A stretch of DNA of 64,000 nucleotides from Brevinema_A sp051647245 (GCA_051647245.1 JBOFDS010000011.1:186001-250000); one strand, 5' to 3'; numbered from the stretch's first letter, positions 8,914 to 18,163 are shown. The notes: a model not told the origin generated them from the letters alone. Numbers and translations are program-made.

Positions 8914-8951
8914 AATTTTCTCCTGATTCCTGCTGACTAGGGAGTGAATTT

Positions 8952-8980
8952 TTGACATTTACTGATTTATTATATATGAT
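8952..8980 (+). promoter_or_regulatory. Promoter for the exported/lipoprotein-mfd cluster
   Basis: TTGACA (8952-8957), 17-bp spacer, TATGAT (8975-8980). It is about 50 bp upstream of the ATG at 9034 and overlaps the nadD promoter on the other strand. Confidence 0.82.
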
Positions 8981-8997
8981 TAAAAGTAATTAAACAA
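8969..8997 (-). promoter_or_regulatory. Promoter for nadD
   Basis: Minus-strand TTGTTT (8992-8997), 17-bp spacer, TATAAT (8969-8974). Its -10 box directly abuts the -10 box of the plus-strand promoter. Confidence 0.65.
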
Positions 8998-9033
8998 ATT
9001 AATTTCCGTATTAGAAAATTTTTCGAGGTCTCT

Positions 9034-9663
9034 ATGAAATACCTTTCTTTATTATCTGTTCTTCTTACGTCGGTGAGTTTCGCTGTCGCAAACAACAGTG
9101 TTACCCAGACTTATTTTGATAAGGAAAAATCTATAACGGAAGTGTTCAAGCATACCGTAAACGGATTTATCTATGAATACTCGACTCCTAAAAAAAAGAT
9201 GCACTATATCGTAGAAACAAACGTCAATAGCGCTACTCTCGGATTTACAAATATCATTGAAGACACTACTACAAATGAGTTCTATATTATGAGCGGTAAG
9301 ATTTTTACACCTGTCAAAACAATAGATATAGGCTTTATGGAAATAGTCTTATTTCCGGAAATCCAGTTACAAAATTTTGCAACTAATACAAATCTCATGG
9401 AAATCACTTATAAAGGTATCAATGCAGAAAACAATGATATTGAGACTTTAGTTGCAAAAAAAATTGTTCTTGAAGATGGAGACTCTAATAAATCAAATAA
9501 CATCATTCCTATTGAAATGACAATCGAAAATGTCCCTTCTAGTGGATTTCGTTTGATGTATTATTATAATCAAGATGGTATTGCTGTCAAAAAAGAGGGT
9601 TTCTTTGGACTTGGTAAAAAACCTAAATTTAGTTTAATATTAGAAGAAAAAACAAAAAAGTAA
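9034..9663 (+). CDS. Exported protein of unknown function
   Basis: 209 residues with a signal peptide (about the first 19 residues, ending VAN). I do not recognise the family. The mature part is predicted beta-rich, with the alternating polar/hydrophobic pattern of a secreted beta sandwich, and ends with a short basic tail. GAGGT precedes the ATG. It is followed after 10 bp by two lipoprotein genes and then mfd, so it is probably the first gene of that transcript. Confidence 0.78.
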   Translation: MKYLSLLSVLLTSVSFAVANNSVTQTYFDKEKSITEVFKHTVNGFIYEYSTPKKKMHYIVETNVNSATLGFTNIIEDTTTNEFYIMSGKIFTPVKTIDIGFMEIVLFPEIQLQNFATNTNLMEITYKGINAENNDIETLVAKKIVLEDGDSNKSNNIIPIEMTIENVPSSGFRLMYYYNQDGIAVKKEGFFGLGKKPKFSLILEEKTKK

Positions 9664-9673
9664 AGAAGGTTTA

Positions 9674-10237
9674 ATGAAGCACTTATTATTAATGTCCTTT
9701 TTTCTACTTTTAACAAGCTGTGCTATTGAAGAGATCGAGGGGATTCCATCATTGAATCCTCCTTTAGGCTTGGTTGCTGTAAAAGCTGACGATGGCGGTA
9801 TTGGGATTTATTTCTCAGGCTACAACAAAGAGACTTACTTCTACGGTTATAGTATTTTTGTTTCACCTCGCAAAGCAGATTTTGAAGAAATTAACAACTA
9901 CGTTTTTGGGGTTGATCCAAGAACTGTAGTCGGAAGTCAGGCTGAAATGTTCACCAACACATCGGCGAGTGCAGGCACCATTACGAGTGTAACAATGCCT
10001 GAATTCATCATGTCCACTGTACCAGAGGCTCCCTTTGTTTACCCTGTGGGAGCGCAGATGGGGACGACCGCCAATCCAGCTAATATCAGAGAAACTAATT
10101 TCATTTCCAGCCCTCTCAAAACACTCCCAGGAGGATTGAGTGGAGTGCTTTTCGTTGCTGTCTACGCGTACTCGGAAGTGAATGATGATGGGCAACAGTT
10201 TAGTCTCCCATCAAATATTTACGAGGTGACTTTCTAA
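9674..10237 (+). CDS. Lipoprotein with FN3-like fold
   Basis: 187 residues with a type II signal peptide whose lipobox is LLTSC, so the mature protein is lipid-anchored at the new N-terminal Cys. The pattern SLNPPLGLVAVKADDGGIGIYFSG resembles the first strands of a fibronectin III domain. FYGYSIFVS and LFVAVYAYSEVNDDGQQFS match its later strands. The stop TAATG overlaps the next start by one base, so the two are translationally coupled. The product resembles the protein encoded at 10237-10716 in layout. Confidence 0.8.
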   Translation: MKHLLLMSFFLLLTSCAIEEIEGIPSLNPPLGLVAVKADDGGIGIYFSGYNKETYFYGYSIFVSPRKADFEEINNYVFGVDPRTVVGSQAEMFTNTSASAGTITSVTMPEFIMSTVPEAPFVYPVGAQMGTTANPANIRETNFISSPLKTLPGGLSGVLFVAVYAYSEVNDDGQQFSLPSNIYEVTF

Positions 10238-10716
10238 TGCCTTGTATCATGCATTTTAGAATTTTTCTTATTTTATTTTTTCTAGGATTTTCATCTTGTG
10301 GAATTGAAACTCCTCAAGCATTGCCAAAATTATTTGCTCCAAATGGTGTGGTGATTCTTGAAGGTGAAAACACACCCTCCAGAACAATAACCGTGAGTTG
10401 GTTTGGATCAAACCCTGAGGAACATTTTTCAGGATATAATATCTACTACGCAACAGATCGAAACGATGCTCTAAATCTTAGAGGTCGCCGCATTCCTAAC
10501 AGTGCTGTCAATTCAACAGACGCGACCTACATTGTTACCCTACCTTTTTATAACGTTCAGGAATTTAACTTTGTTTTTAATCGTGATAATCATGGCTCTG
10601 TAATCCAAAATGACCTCCGTAATGCACCGACTGTCTATATTTGGGTGAGAGCTTATAGTAAAATTCAAGGAATTGAAAGTGAAGCGAGTCGATTCGCTAA
10701 AGGTCAATTCGATTAA
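10237..10716 (+). CDS. Lipoprotein with FN3-like fold
   Basis: 159 residues with the lipobox FSSC and then one domain with FN3 features: LPKLFAPNGVVIL, TISVSW-like TITVSWFG, FSGYNIYYATD, and a C-terminal VYIWVRAYSKIQGIESEAS. The start overlaps the upstream stop by one base, with GAGGTG 8 nt upstream. An alternative ATG four codons later would also keep the signal. It is likely a diverged duplicate of the preceding lipoprotein gene. It ends 16 bp before mfd. Confidence 0.78.
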   Translation: MPCIMHFRIFLILFFLGFSSCGIETPQALPKLFAPNGVVILEGENTPSRTITVSWFGSNPEEHFSGYNIYYATDRNDALNLRGRRIPNSAVNSTDATYIVTLPFYNVQEFNFVFNRDNHGSVIQNDLRNAPTVYIWVRAYSKIQGIESEASRFAKGQFD

Positions 10717-10732
10717 TATTAAAGAGGTTATG

Positions 10733-13700
10733 ATGTCCTTCACCTCATCCTATCATTTTGATATTTTTGACAATTCAAAAGAAGTATCATCAGCAATCCC
10801 TCAAGGGGCTTTATTTTTCTCATTACACGAACTCGTTCTTCAAAAAAAAGAACGAGTTTTTATTGTTACAGAAGATTCTTCCCACGCAGAGAAGATATTT
10901 GAAAGTATTTCAAGTCTTTACGACAATGTTCTGTATTTTCCAGCAATTGAAGTGATGCCCTACTCACAAAGTGTACCTTCCTTAGAAATTTTAGCATCGA
11001 GAATGAATGTTCTTTCCAAACTTCATCAAAAATCTGACCCCTATATTATTGTTTGTTCCTATAAAAGCTTCGTAAGAAACCTGCCCCCAACAGACTCCTT
11101 AGAGAAAGGATGTTTTAAGCTCCTTAAAGGAAAACCCTATCCAAAACTACGAGAAGAATTTTTAGAAGGCGGCTACAGCGAGTCTAATATCATACGAGAA
11201 GTGGGGGAATTTGCTATAAAAAATCGTTTGATAGATATTTTTCCACCTGATCTTGATAAACCGGTTCGTATAATCCTTGATGAAAACGATGTGGTGTTAA
11301 ATATTGCGCACTTTGACATTGAGACACAACTTTCTGAAGAAAAGCTTTCAGAAATCACTATCATACCAATTGCTGAATTTTTCCTCCCAAAAGATAAAGA
11401 GGGTTTTGAGAATTTTTTCACCAATCCACTTGCTCACTCAAATTTTGTCGATTATTATAATAAATTATCTAGCTTGATGAATTATTCTGATAAAGTTCCA
11501 TTTAATATTATTTTTACAGAAAAGCCTGAAATTTCTGACAACAAGATCCGTGCGATTTTTAGTAAACTTAAGGCAGAGAAACTTCTTATCAGCCAATCGC
11601 AAATCAAAAATTATCAACGAATTATTGTCTGTGATAACCATGGGAAGGCTCTTCCTAATATCAAATCTGAAGAGAATTTTTCAGGTGGGTTTTCTGGTTT
11701 TGTGATTGAGCTTGAGCAATTATTTGAGAAGCATCCAAATTTATGTGTTTGTTTTTTTGCTGAATATAAAGAAAATGCTCGTCGAATCGCGATGATGCTT
11801 CGTCGATTTAAGCCAAAAGTTATTTCAAATATCAATGAACTTCCTGAAAACGCTCAAGGATTTTTTATTATAACAAGCAACTGGGAGTTTGGGTTTTTCG
11901 CAGAAGATTTGAATCAAAACAAGGCTATCATTTGTATAGGTGAATCAACGATTAGTGGTAAGAAAAAGGTCTTTCGAAAGCGTCTTCAACATACTACTTA
12001 CTTAAATTTCGAATCAGACATTGAAGCAGGTGATACCGTCGTCCACCTTAATTATGGGATTGGGATTTTTAAGGGGATTGAAAGAATTCGTTCCCTTGAA
12101 AAAGAAAAAGACTACATTCTTATCGAGTACGCAGATAAACAAAAACTTTTTGTTCCTCTTGAACAAGCAGATCTAATTGGTCGTTATACAGGTGGGCTTG
12201 AAAATAAAAAACCAAAAATTGATTCTTTAACAGGAAAATCTTGGGCGAAGAAAAAAATCAAAGCTCAAGAGGATATTGTTCGATTTGCAAAACAACTTGT
12301 CGAATCTCATGCCAAGAGATTAGCAATGGAAGGAATCGCATTCCCTCCAGATACTGAAGAGCAAAAATCCTTCGAAGAAAAATTTGCATATATAGAGACA
12401 CCTGACCAAATTAAGGCAATTGAAGAAATTAAATCAGATATGGAGAAACAATCTCCTATGGACAGACTTCTTTGTGGTGATGTTGGTTTTGGGAAGACTG
12501 AAATCGCACTTCGTGCAGCATTCAAAGCCGTTTTTGGTGAAAAACAAGTCGCTCTTATGGCTCCAACAACCATCCTTGCTGAGCAGCATTACTATACTTG
12601 TCTTGAACGTTTTAAGGATTTCCCTGTTAAAGTAGCTCTACTCACGCGTTTCACATCAAATGATGAAAGAAAAGATATTATTGAACAAATTACCAAACAA
12701 GAGATAGATATACTTGTTGGAACACATGCAATCCTTAATAAGTCATTGAAATTTAAAGACTTAGGTCTACTTGTTATTGATGAAGAACACAAATTTGGGG
12801 TTGAACAAAAAGAAAAGATCAAAGAAAAATACCCTTTAGCTGATATTTTATCACTTTCCGCAACCCCTATTCCAAGAACTTTGTCATTAGCTCTCGGAAA
12901 TCTTCGTGGATTTTCAACTATTCAAACCCCTCCTGAATCTCGTTTATCTATTGACACTATCGTATCTGATTTCAAAGATGATCTTGTACAGGAAGCAATT
13001 CGTAATGAACTTTCACGCGGAGGACAGGTTTATTTTATTCAAAACAGAATTAAAGAGCTGGACACTTTTGCACAAAAAATTATCGAATTAGTACCCGAAG
13101 CATCCGTCATAACGGCACATGGGCAAATGGATGAGGATCAGCTTGATGATGCGTTTTTAGGCTTTATGCGTGGGTATTATAATGTTCTTATTGCAACAAC
13201 CATTGTTGAGAGTGGTCTTGATATTTCAAATGCGAATACTTTGATCGTTAGTGATTCACATCGCCTTGGCTTATCACAATTATACCAATTAAAAGGTCGT
13301 GTCGGTCGCTCCAATAAACAAGCTTACGCTTACTTCCTTTTTCCAGAGCATAAAAATATTACCGAAGCTGCAACAAAACGATTGGATGCCTTATCTGAGT
13401 ACACAGAACTTGGGGCGGGTTTTGAAATTGCTAAAAAAGATATGGAAATACGTGGAGCTGGGAATATACTTGGATCTGAGCAACATGGTCACGTCATTGC
13501 GATTGGATACGACATGTATATGAAGCTCCTTCGCGAAGAAATAGAACGAATTCAAGGAACATTACCTGATTTTATCGATACGCTCATTGACCTCTCCTAC
13601 AATGCTTTCATACCAAATGATTATATTAGCGATTCGACATTGAAGATGGAAGCCTACAAAAAAATTGTATCCGTAAAAAAAGAAAAGCAAGCTGAACATC

Positions 13701-14038
13701 TTAGAAAAGAATTACGTGATCGTTACGGCGATATTCCTGCCGAAGTTGATACTTTATTTGAGATATCTAAACTCAAAATAGAGACAGGGAAGATTGGTGT
13801 GATTTCCTTAACTGAGAAATCAAATCACATCGAGATTACTTTCTCTAATAAATCTAAAGCCGATCCTTTTAAAATTTTAGAGATTGCAAACAATAAAAGT
13901 CACCCCATCTCTTTCAATCCCTACATGCCTAACATTCTACTTTATGAAACTTTTGATGCAAGTCCTGAAATGAAAGTCAAAAGATTGATAAATTTTCTAA
14001 GAGACATATCTACACCTCAACAAAATCAAAAAAAATAA
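10733..14038 (+). CDS. mfd: Transcription-repair coupling factor
   Basis: ATP-dependent translocase that removes RNA polymerase stalled at lesions and recruits UvrA. Domains in order: the UvrB-like module (about residues 1-330), the RNA-polymerase-interacting domain (about 440-500, DTVVHLNYGIGIFKGIE), the RecG-like helicase motor with Walker A GDVGFGKTE near residue 582 and DEEH near 682, motif VI QLKGRVGRS, and the C-terminal regulatory domain. The length of about 1,101 is normal. The frame opens at 10673, but AGAGG 5 nt before the ATG at 10733 marks this start. It follows lipoprotein genes with no terminator between. Confidence 0.97.
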   Translation: MSFTSSYHFDIFDNSKEVSSAIPQGALFFSLHELVLQKKERVFIVTEDSSHAEKIFESISSLYDNVLYFPAIEVMPYSQSVPSLEILASRMNVLSKLHQKSDPYIIVCSYKSFVRNLPPTDSLEKGCFKLLKGKPYPKLREEFLEGGYSESNIIREVGEFAIKNRLIDIFPPDLDKPVRIILDENDVVLNIAHFDIETQLSEEKLSEITIIPIAEFFLPKDKEGFENFFTNPLAHSNFVDYYNKLSSLMNYSDKVPFNIIFTEKPEISDNKIRAIFSKLKAEKLLISQSQIKNYQRIIVCDNHGKALPNIKSEENFSGGFSGFVIELEQLFEKHPNLCVCFFAEYKENARRIAMMLRRFKPKVISNINELPENAQGFFIITSNWEFGFFAEDLNQNKAIICIGESTISGKKKVFRKRLQHTTYLNFESDIEAGDTVVHLNYGIGIFKGIERIRSLEKEKDYILIEYADKQKLFVPLEQADLIGRYTGGLENKKPKIDSLTGKSWAKKKIKAQEDIVRFAKQLVESHAKRLAMEGIAFPPDTEEQKSFEEKFAYIETPDQIKAIEEIKSDMEKQSPMDRLLCGDVGFGKTEIALRAAFKAVFGEKQVALMAPTTILAEQHYYTCLERFKDFPVKVALLTRFTSNDERKDIIEQITKQEIDILVGTHAILNKSLKFKDLGLLVIDEEHKFGVEQKEKIKEKYPLADILSLSATPIPRTLSLALGNLRGFSTIQTPPESRLSIDTIVSDFKDDLVQEAIRNELSRGGQVYFIQNRIKELDTFAQKIIELVPEASVITAHGQMDEDQLDDAFLGFMRGYYNVLIATTIVESGLDISNANTLIVSDSHRLGLSQLYQLKGRVGRSNKQAYAYFLFPEHKNITEAATKRLDALSEYTELGAGFEIAKKDMEIRGAGNILGSEQHGHVIAIGYDMYMKLLREEIERIQGTLPDFIDTLIDLSYNAFIPNDYISDSTLKMEAYKKIVSVKKEKQAEHLRKELRDRYGDIPAEVDTLFEISKLKIETGKIGVISLTEKSNHIEITFSNKSKADPFKILEIANNKSHPISFNPYMPNILLYETFDASPEMKVKRLINFLRDISTPQQNQKK

Positions 14039-14055
14039 GCCTTTCGGGGCTTATT
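14034..14055. terminator. Bidirectional terminator between mfd and parB
   Basis: 8-bp stem AATAAGCC / GGCTTATT with a 6-nt loop, flanked by A-run and T-run. It contains the stop codons of both convergent genes. Confidence 0.85.
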
Positions 14056-14953
14056 TTTCTTTTATAAGATGTTTAAGGATAATATCAAGATCTTCTGAGG
14101 TGTGATAAAATAACTTCACAAAACCTTTATTAGTATTACCGGAGACAACAGTCTTAACTCCAAGCGTCTTAACCAATCTTTCCTCGAGAAGCGAGATTTT
14201 TTCATTTTTAGAGACCCTATCTTGATCTACTGTTTCAATATTATTTGGCTTAAGCTGATATTTTCTCACAAAATCCTCAGTTTCACGAACGGAGAGATCT
14301 TTTTCATCTATCATTTTAGCTACATCTTCAATTAATTGAACATCATTCAACGCTAATAAAGCGCGACCATGGCCTTCTGTTAAATTATCAGAAACAATCA
14401 TTTTACGAACTGAGTCGGGTAATTTGAGAAGACGTAAGGCATTTGCAACAGCAGCACGACTTTTACCAACACTTTGGGCAACTAATTCTTGTGTTAAATC
14501 CAAGCGATCCATCATTTCTTTGTAGGCTTCAGCAAGTTCAACTGCATTCAAATCGGCTCGCTGAACATTCTCAATCAAAGCAATGGCTAACTTATCTTTT
14601 TCTTCAAATTCTCTAACAACAACAGGAACTACATCCAACCCTGCCAAACGCGAAGCACGAAGTCTTCTCTCACCAGCACACAATTCATAAGACCCATCAC
14701 CAAGATCGGAAACTATGAGCGGCTGAATAACGCCGTGCTGACGAATAGACTCAGCCAACTCTTCCAAAATAGCTTCATCAAACTCCTTTCTGGGCTGATA
14801 TCTACTTGGAAGAACCTTATCTACAGCAACAAACAACACCCCTTGATTTACTTCTGTGCGAGGAATATCATCAGGACGCACATTTACAGGTGTTGCTGAG
14901 ATTGTACTCTCCTCAACAAGAGCGGAAAGCCCTTTTCCTAAACCTTTTCGCAT
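14051..14953 (-). CDS. parB: Chromosome partitioning protein ParB
   Basis: CTP-dependent DNA clamp that loads at parS and spreads, working with ParA and SMC in origin segregation. 300 residues. The N-terminal peptide MRKGLGKGLSAL matches the ParA-stimulating box. The ParB/Srx domain contains LPSRYQPRKEFDE and the GERRLRASR CTP-binding motif. The helix-turn-helix (about 150-200) is followed by a C-terminal dimer domain. The start directly follows the parA stop (TAAATG). Two matching parS sites lie on the other side of parA. Confidence 0.96.
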   Translation of the reverse strand: MRKGLGKGLSALVEESTISATPVNVRPDDIPRTEVNQGVLFVAVDKVLPSRYQPRKEFDEAILEELAESIRQHGVIQPLIVSDLGDGSYELCAGERRLRASRLAGLDVVPVVVREFEEKDKLAIALIENVQRADLNAVELAEAYKEMMDRLDLTQELVAQSVGKSRAAVANALRLLKLPDSVRKMIVSDNLTEGHGRALLALNDVQLIEDVAKMIDEKDLSVRETEDFVRKYQLKPNNIETVDQDRVSKNEKISLLEERLVKTLGVKTVVSGNTNKGFVKLFYHTSEDLDIILKHLIKEK

Positions 14954-15721
14954 TTAAATACCTGCTTTTTTTATAAATTCATCACCAAATTCCATGTAGG
15001 ATTTGGCACCTTGAGAACGCTGATCGTATTCATAGATCGCAATCCCATAGGAAGGAGCCTCACTAAGTCTCACATTTCTTGGAATAATAGCGTCATAAAC
15101 CTTATCTTTGAAAAAAGACTTAGCTTCATCACACACATCTTTGGATAAATTCGTACGCTGATCAAACATAGTGATGACAACCCCTTCAATCTCAAGAGTT
15201 GGATTGGTTGAGCTTTTAATCAATTTAATTGCTTGAAGCAACTGAGCCAACCCTTCCATAGCATAAAATTCACTCTGTAAAGGTATCAACACACTATCAG
15301 CAGCAGTCAACCCATTCAAAGTAAACAAAGCTAAAGATGGGGGTGTATCCATGATAATCAAATCGTAGTTTTCTTTGATCCGAGCAAGTTGCTCTTTGAT
15401 AATATATTCCTTCCCTTTTTGATCAAAAAGCTCTGCTTGAGCACCCGCAAGATCTATAGAAACAGGTATTATATCTAAATTTGCATACTTGGAAGGAGTG
15501 ATAACATCCTCCATGTTCTTTGAACCAATAAAAACAGAGTAAATACCTTCATGTCGTAAATTAGGGTCAACACCCAATCCAGAGCAAGAATTTCCTTGAG
15601 GATCCAAATCCAAAAGAAGCACCTTTCTCCCTTTGTTAGCTACATGAACCGCTAAATTCACACAAGTGGTTGTTTTACCAACACCACCTTTCTGATTCGC
15701 AACAACAATAATTTTTGCCAT
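14954..15721 (-). CDS. parA: Chromosome partitioning ATPase ParA/Soj
   Basis: Deviant Walker-type ATPase that positions ParB-parS complexes. 255 residues with the deviant Walker A KGGVGKTT (residues 11-18), DLDPQGNS and the Walker B-like IIMDTPPSL. The short N-terminus, without a DNA-binding extension, marks a chromosomal Soj type. AAAGG precedes the ATG. The promoter (15751-15779) lies next to the parS palindromes, so ParB bound there could repress the operon. Confidence 0.96.
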   Translation of the reverse strand: MAKIIVVANQKGGVGKTTTCVNLAVHVANKGRKVLLLDLDPQGNSCSGLGVDPNLRHEGIYSVFIGSKNMEDVITPSKYANLDIIPVSIDLAGAQAELFDQKGKEYIIKEQLARIKENYDLIIMDTPPSLALFTLNGLTAADSVLIPLQSEFYAMEGLAQLLQAIKLIKSSTNPTLEIEGVVITMFDQRTNLSKDVCDEAKSFFKDKVYDAIIPRNVRLSEAPSYGIAIYEYDQRSQGAKSYMEFGDEFIKKAGI

Positions 15722-15750
15722 AATTTATAACCTTTCTTCATTTATACAAT

Positions 15751-15779
15751 ATTATAATAGTATTTACAATATTATTCAA
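15751..15779 (-). promoter_or_regulatory. parAB promoter
   Basis: Minus-strand TTGAAT (15774-15779), 17-bp spacer, TATAAT (15751-15756), ending about 30 bp before the parA ATG. The -35 box is only 3 bp from the first parS palindrome. Confidence 0.78.
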
Positions 15780-15782
15780 TAG

Positions 15783-15820
15783 TATAAACAAAATGTTTCA
15801 CGTGAAACATTTTGTTTATA
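15783..15820. promoter_or_regulatory. parS site 1 at the centre of a 38-bp perfect palindrome
   Basis: TGTTTCACGTGAAACA at 15794-15809 is the canonical 16-bp ParB site with no mismatch. The symmetry continues perfectly for 11 more bases on each side (arms rich in A/T), so the whole of 15783-15820 is self-complementary. Confidence 0.95.
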
Positions 15821-15857
15821 ACCCAATAATTGTTTCACGTGAAACAATTATTGGGTT
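15820..15857. promoter_or_regulatory. parS site 2 at the centre of a 38-bp perfect palindrome
   Basis: A second exact TGTTTCACGTGAAACA at 15831-15846 sits in an extended perfect palindrome whose outer arms (AACCCAATAAT) differ from those of site 1. It shares base 15820 with the first palindrome. It includes the last codons and the stop of the adjacent GldG-like gene. As RNA it would also fold into a long hairpin at the end of that transcript. Confidence 0.95.
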
Positions 15858-17452
15858 TTGACTTTATTTTGTCGTTTAATAAGAAACACGATTCCAGTGA
15901 TAGAGATCGTTATTACCCAAAAGAAGTTCAAAACACCCATCATACGTAATTGTGTTGGGTTAGCGATGGATAGATTTAGATTGTGATTTTTCGGAGGAAT
16001 TGCTGTTTTAAGATCGTTTTTCAATAAATAATCAATAGAATTTAAGATAAATTGACTATTTCCACCGTAATTGATTCTACTATTGTCGATAAAATCTAGT
16101 GATCCTATAATCACAGATCTGCGTTGGTTTTCAAGATCTTCTTTTTTAGCTACGATTGACGCCATAGCTAGGGAACTTATGCCTGTAATATCTCTATCAT
16201 CTTTTTTGACTACCCCTGATTTGAAAGAGGTTTCGCCGAATCCGTTTCCTGACATACGAGCAAGTGGGAAGATATCGTAAGTATTTTCTTTATCCAAATA
16301 GTCTTCGGTAAGTGATGTCACAACAGATGATGATGGGAATAGTAAGGATAAATTATTTCTCAATAATAGTTTAGTTATATCAGATCTTGGAGACATTTGT
16401 GGGATAATTGAGAACTGACTATTATTTTTTGCTGTTAAAGATGGGTCAACAGCCATGTTAGGGATATAAGCAAAGCCCGAAAGAAAGAGTAATACGTTTA
16501 ATTCTGCTGTGGTATTTGGTCCAACAAGGTAAAGAACAGAACCGCTGTTTGTGATATATTCTTCCAGAGATTTGAACACCTGAGGTGAAATTTTGGTTTG
16601 AGTATCAGCAATGATGATAAGGTCCGCGTCTTCTGGTACAGAAGGGTGATGATCTAAATTTAAAGCATCAATCTCATAACGGCGATTACCAAGTAGTTCC
16701 ATAAAGCTGCTATATCCGACTGATCCTGACGTTTCAAACTCTAATTCACCTTGCCCTGTTAGGTAATAAATTTTTGTAGTTTTATTTTTAATAAGTTTGT
16801 CGATAACAGCGGAGAAAATGCTCTCTCCTTTATAAGTAGAGCGATTTTCCTCAGAAGAGCTTTCAACCAATAATGAAGGTAGGATAAATTCTTTTTGATT
16901 GTTCATTTCGAACATAATGGTTCCATTTTGACGAATGCCATTTTCATCCGCTAAACTCTTCTCTCTGATAGGGTCTACTATATTAAAGGTAATTTTTCTT
17001 GATAAGGATTCGTACTTTCTCGCTAAACGCTGTGCATACTGAATCGTGCCTCGTGTTTCACTGTCGTTTTTATCCTCATAAGCAAAAAGTGTAATAGTCA
17101 AAGGGTTTTCGATAGATTTGACAAGTGTTTTTGTTTGAGAGGAGAATTGAAATAAGCGTTGCTCTGTCCAGTCAATAGTCATATCAAAGCTATTGATGAG
17201 ACTATATAAAGCTATCCCAAAAAATAATATCGCAAAAGACTCAAAAAATTTCACACGAGCTTGTTTCCCTCGTTTGAGCATAGTTTGAAAATAAGCACGA
17301 AGATAAATCACCCCCCCTATTCCCGCACTTAATAAAGTAATGAGTGAAATTCGGAAAAAGACGCTGCGTGTACCAAGAAAAATATACGAAGTTAAAGAGA
17401 TCAAAATAAGTGCTGCGAAGCCACCTGTAATTAAAAGAGTGTGTTTTTTCAT
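15848..17452 (-). CDS. GldG-like auxiliary component of ABC transporter
   Basis: 534 residues with two N-terminal membrane segments (about 5-27 and 31-51), a third near 70-90, a large extracytoplasmic domain, and a C-terminal membrane helix (about 505-525). The central part matches the ABC-transporter auxiliary/GldG type: FNIVDPIREKSLADENGI, KIYYLTGQGELEF, ADLIIIADTQTKIS. In gliding Bacteroidota GldG works with GldA/F; elsewhere the cassette's substrate is unknown. The gene starts 6 bp after the permease, with AGGAAAAG. Its last three codons and stop lie within the second parS palindrome. Confidence 0.86.
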   Translation of the reverse strand: MKKHTLLITGGFAALILISLTSYIFLGTRSVFFRISLITLLSAGIGGVIYLRAYFQTMLKRGKQARVKFFESFAILFFGIALYSLINSFDMTIDWTEQRLFQFSSQTKTLVKSIENPLTITLFAYEDKNDSETRGTIQYAQRLARKYESLSRKITFNIVDPIREKSLADENGIRQNGTIMFEMNNQKEFILPSLLVESSSEENRSTYKGESIFSAVIDKLIKNKTTKIYYLTGQGELEFETSGSVGYSSFMELLGNRRYEIDALNLDHHPSVPEDADLIIIADTQTKISPQVFKSLEEYITNSGSVLYLVGPNTTAELNVLLFLSGFAYIPNMAVDPSLTAKNNSQFSIIPQMSPRSDITKLLLRNNLSLLFPSSSVVTSLTEDYLDKENTYDIFPLARMSGNGFGETSFKSGVVKKDDRDITGISSLAMASIVAKKEDLENQRRSVIIGSLDFIDNSRINYGGNSQFILNSIDYLLKNDLKTAIPPKNHNLNLSIANPTQLRMMGVLNFFWVITISITGIVFLIKRQNKVKTQ

Positions 17453-17458
17453 CTTTTC

Positions 17459-18163
17459 CTACCTTGCAATTTGATTTAATACTTTCGCTTCGGATGCTTT
17501 TATAAAAAATAACGCCCCGACCACATAGTATAAAATATCAGCCAAAGAAAAATTTCCGCTATTAATATTGTTAAAATGATAGGTATAGGAGAAATTTCTT
17601 AAGATTTTTGTGATAAGGAAGTTTGGATCAAAATATCCTGACATAGAATTAATCAAATTAAATACAATCCAAATTCCAAAAGAAATAACAATCGCAATCA
17701 ATGAATTAGCAGAGCATGATGACGCAAAGAGCGCTACTGCACTAAAAAGAATGATTTGCATGAAAACAGCTAAAATACAAGAAAGGATAGAAATCCAAGA
17801 AATATGTACAAATAAACTTGCTGCTAAAGGATAAAAAACAATTGATAAAAGTCCAATACTAAAAAATACTACTAGTCCCAAAAATTTAGCGAAAAATAAT
17901 TCTTGTATTTTGATAGGAGATGTGAAAAAGAGGGAAAAGAGTCCTAGTTCCCTGTCTTTTGAAAGAGTTCTGGAACCAACAATCAAAATACACCAAACAA
18001 GAGGCATTTCTATAAGATAAAAAAGTTGTATATATAGGCCATACTGGGCAATCCCAGAAAACATACCAAGGGCTGCTATAAGATTTAAAATAATCAAAGC
18101 GATCCAGCCCATCCAGGAAAACATATAAAGTCTTAATTCATTTAATAAAATTGCTTTATTCAT
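17459..18163 (-). CDS. ABC transporter permease, GldF-like
   Basis: 234 residues with about six hydrophobic segments, matching ABC-2-type permeases of the NosY/GldF group. The cytoplasmic loop SRTLSKDRELGLFSLFFTSPIK is the conserved E-R-x-x-G-T-L-E-like segment of that group in modified form. The start overlaps the ATPase stop by 8 bp, giving translational coupling. It should form the membrane channel with the ATPase encoded at 18156-19091 and the GldG-like protein. Confidence 0.87.
   Translation of the reverse strand: MNKAILLNELRLYMFSWMGWIALIILNLIAALGMFSGIAQYGLYIQLFYLIEMPLVWCILIVGSRTLSKDRELGLFSLFFTSPIKIQELFFAKFLGLVVFFSIGLLSIVFYPLAASLFVHISWISILSCILAVFMQIILFSAVALFASSCSANSLIAIVISFGIWIVFNLINSMSGYFDPNFLITKILRNFSYTYHFNNINSGNFSLADILYYVVGALFFIKASEAKVLNQIAR

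Noticed and set aside
15783..15857. The paired palindromes as insertion-sequence ends or an att site
   Set aside because: The centres match ParB parS exactly and there is no transposase, integrase or target duplication.
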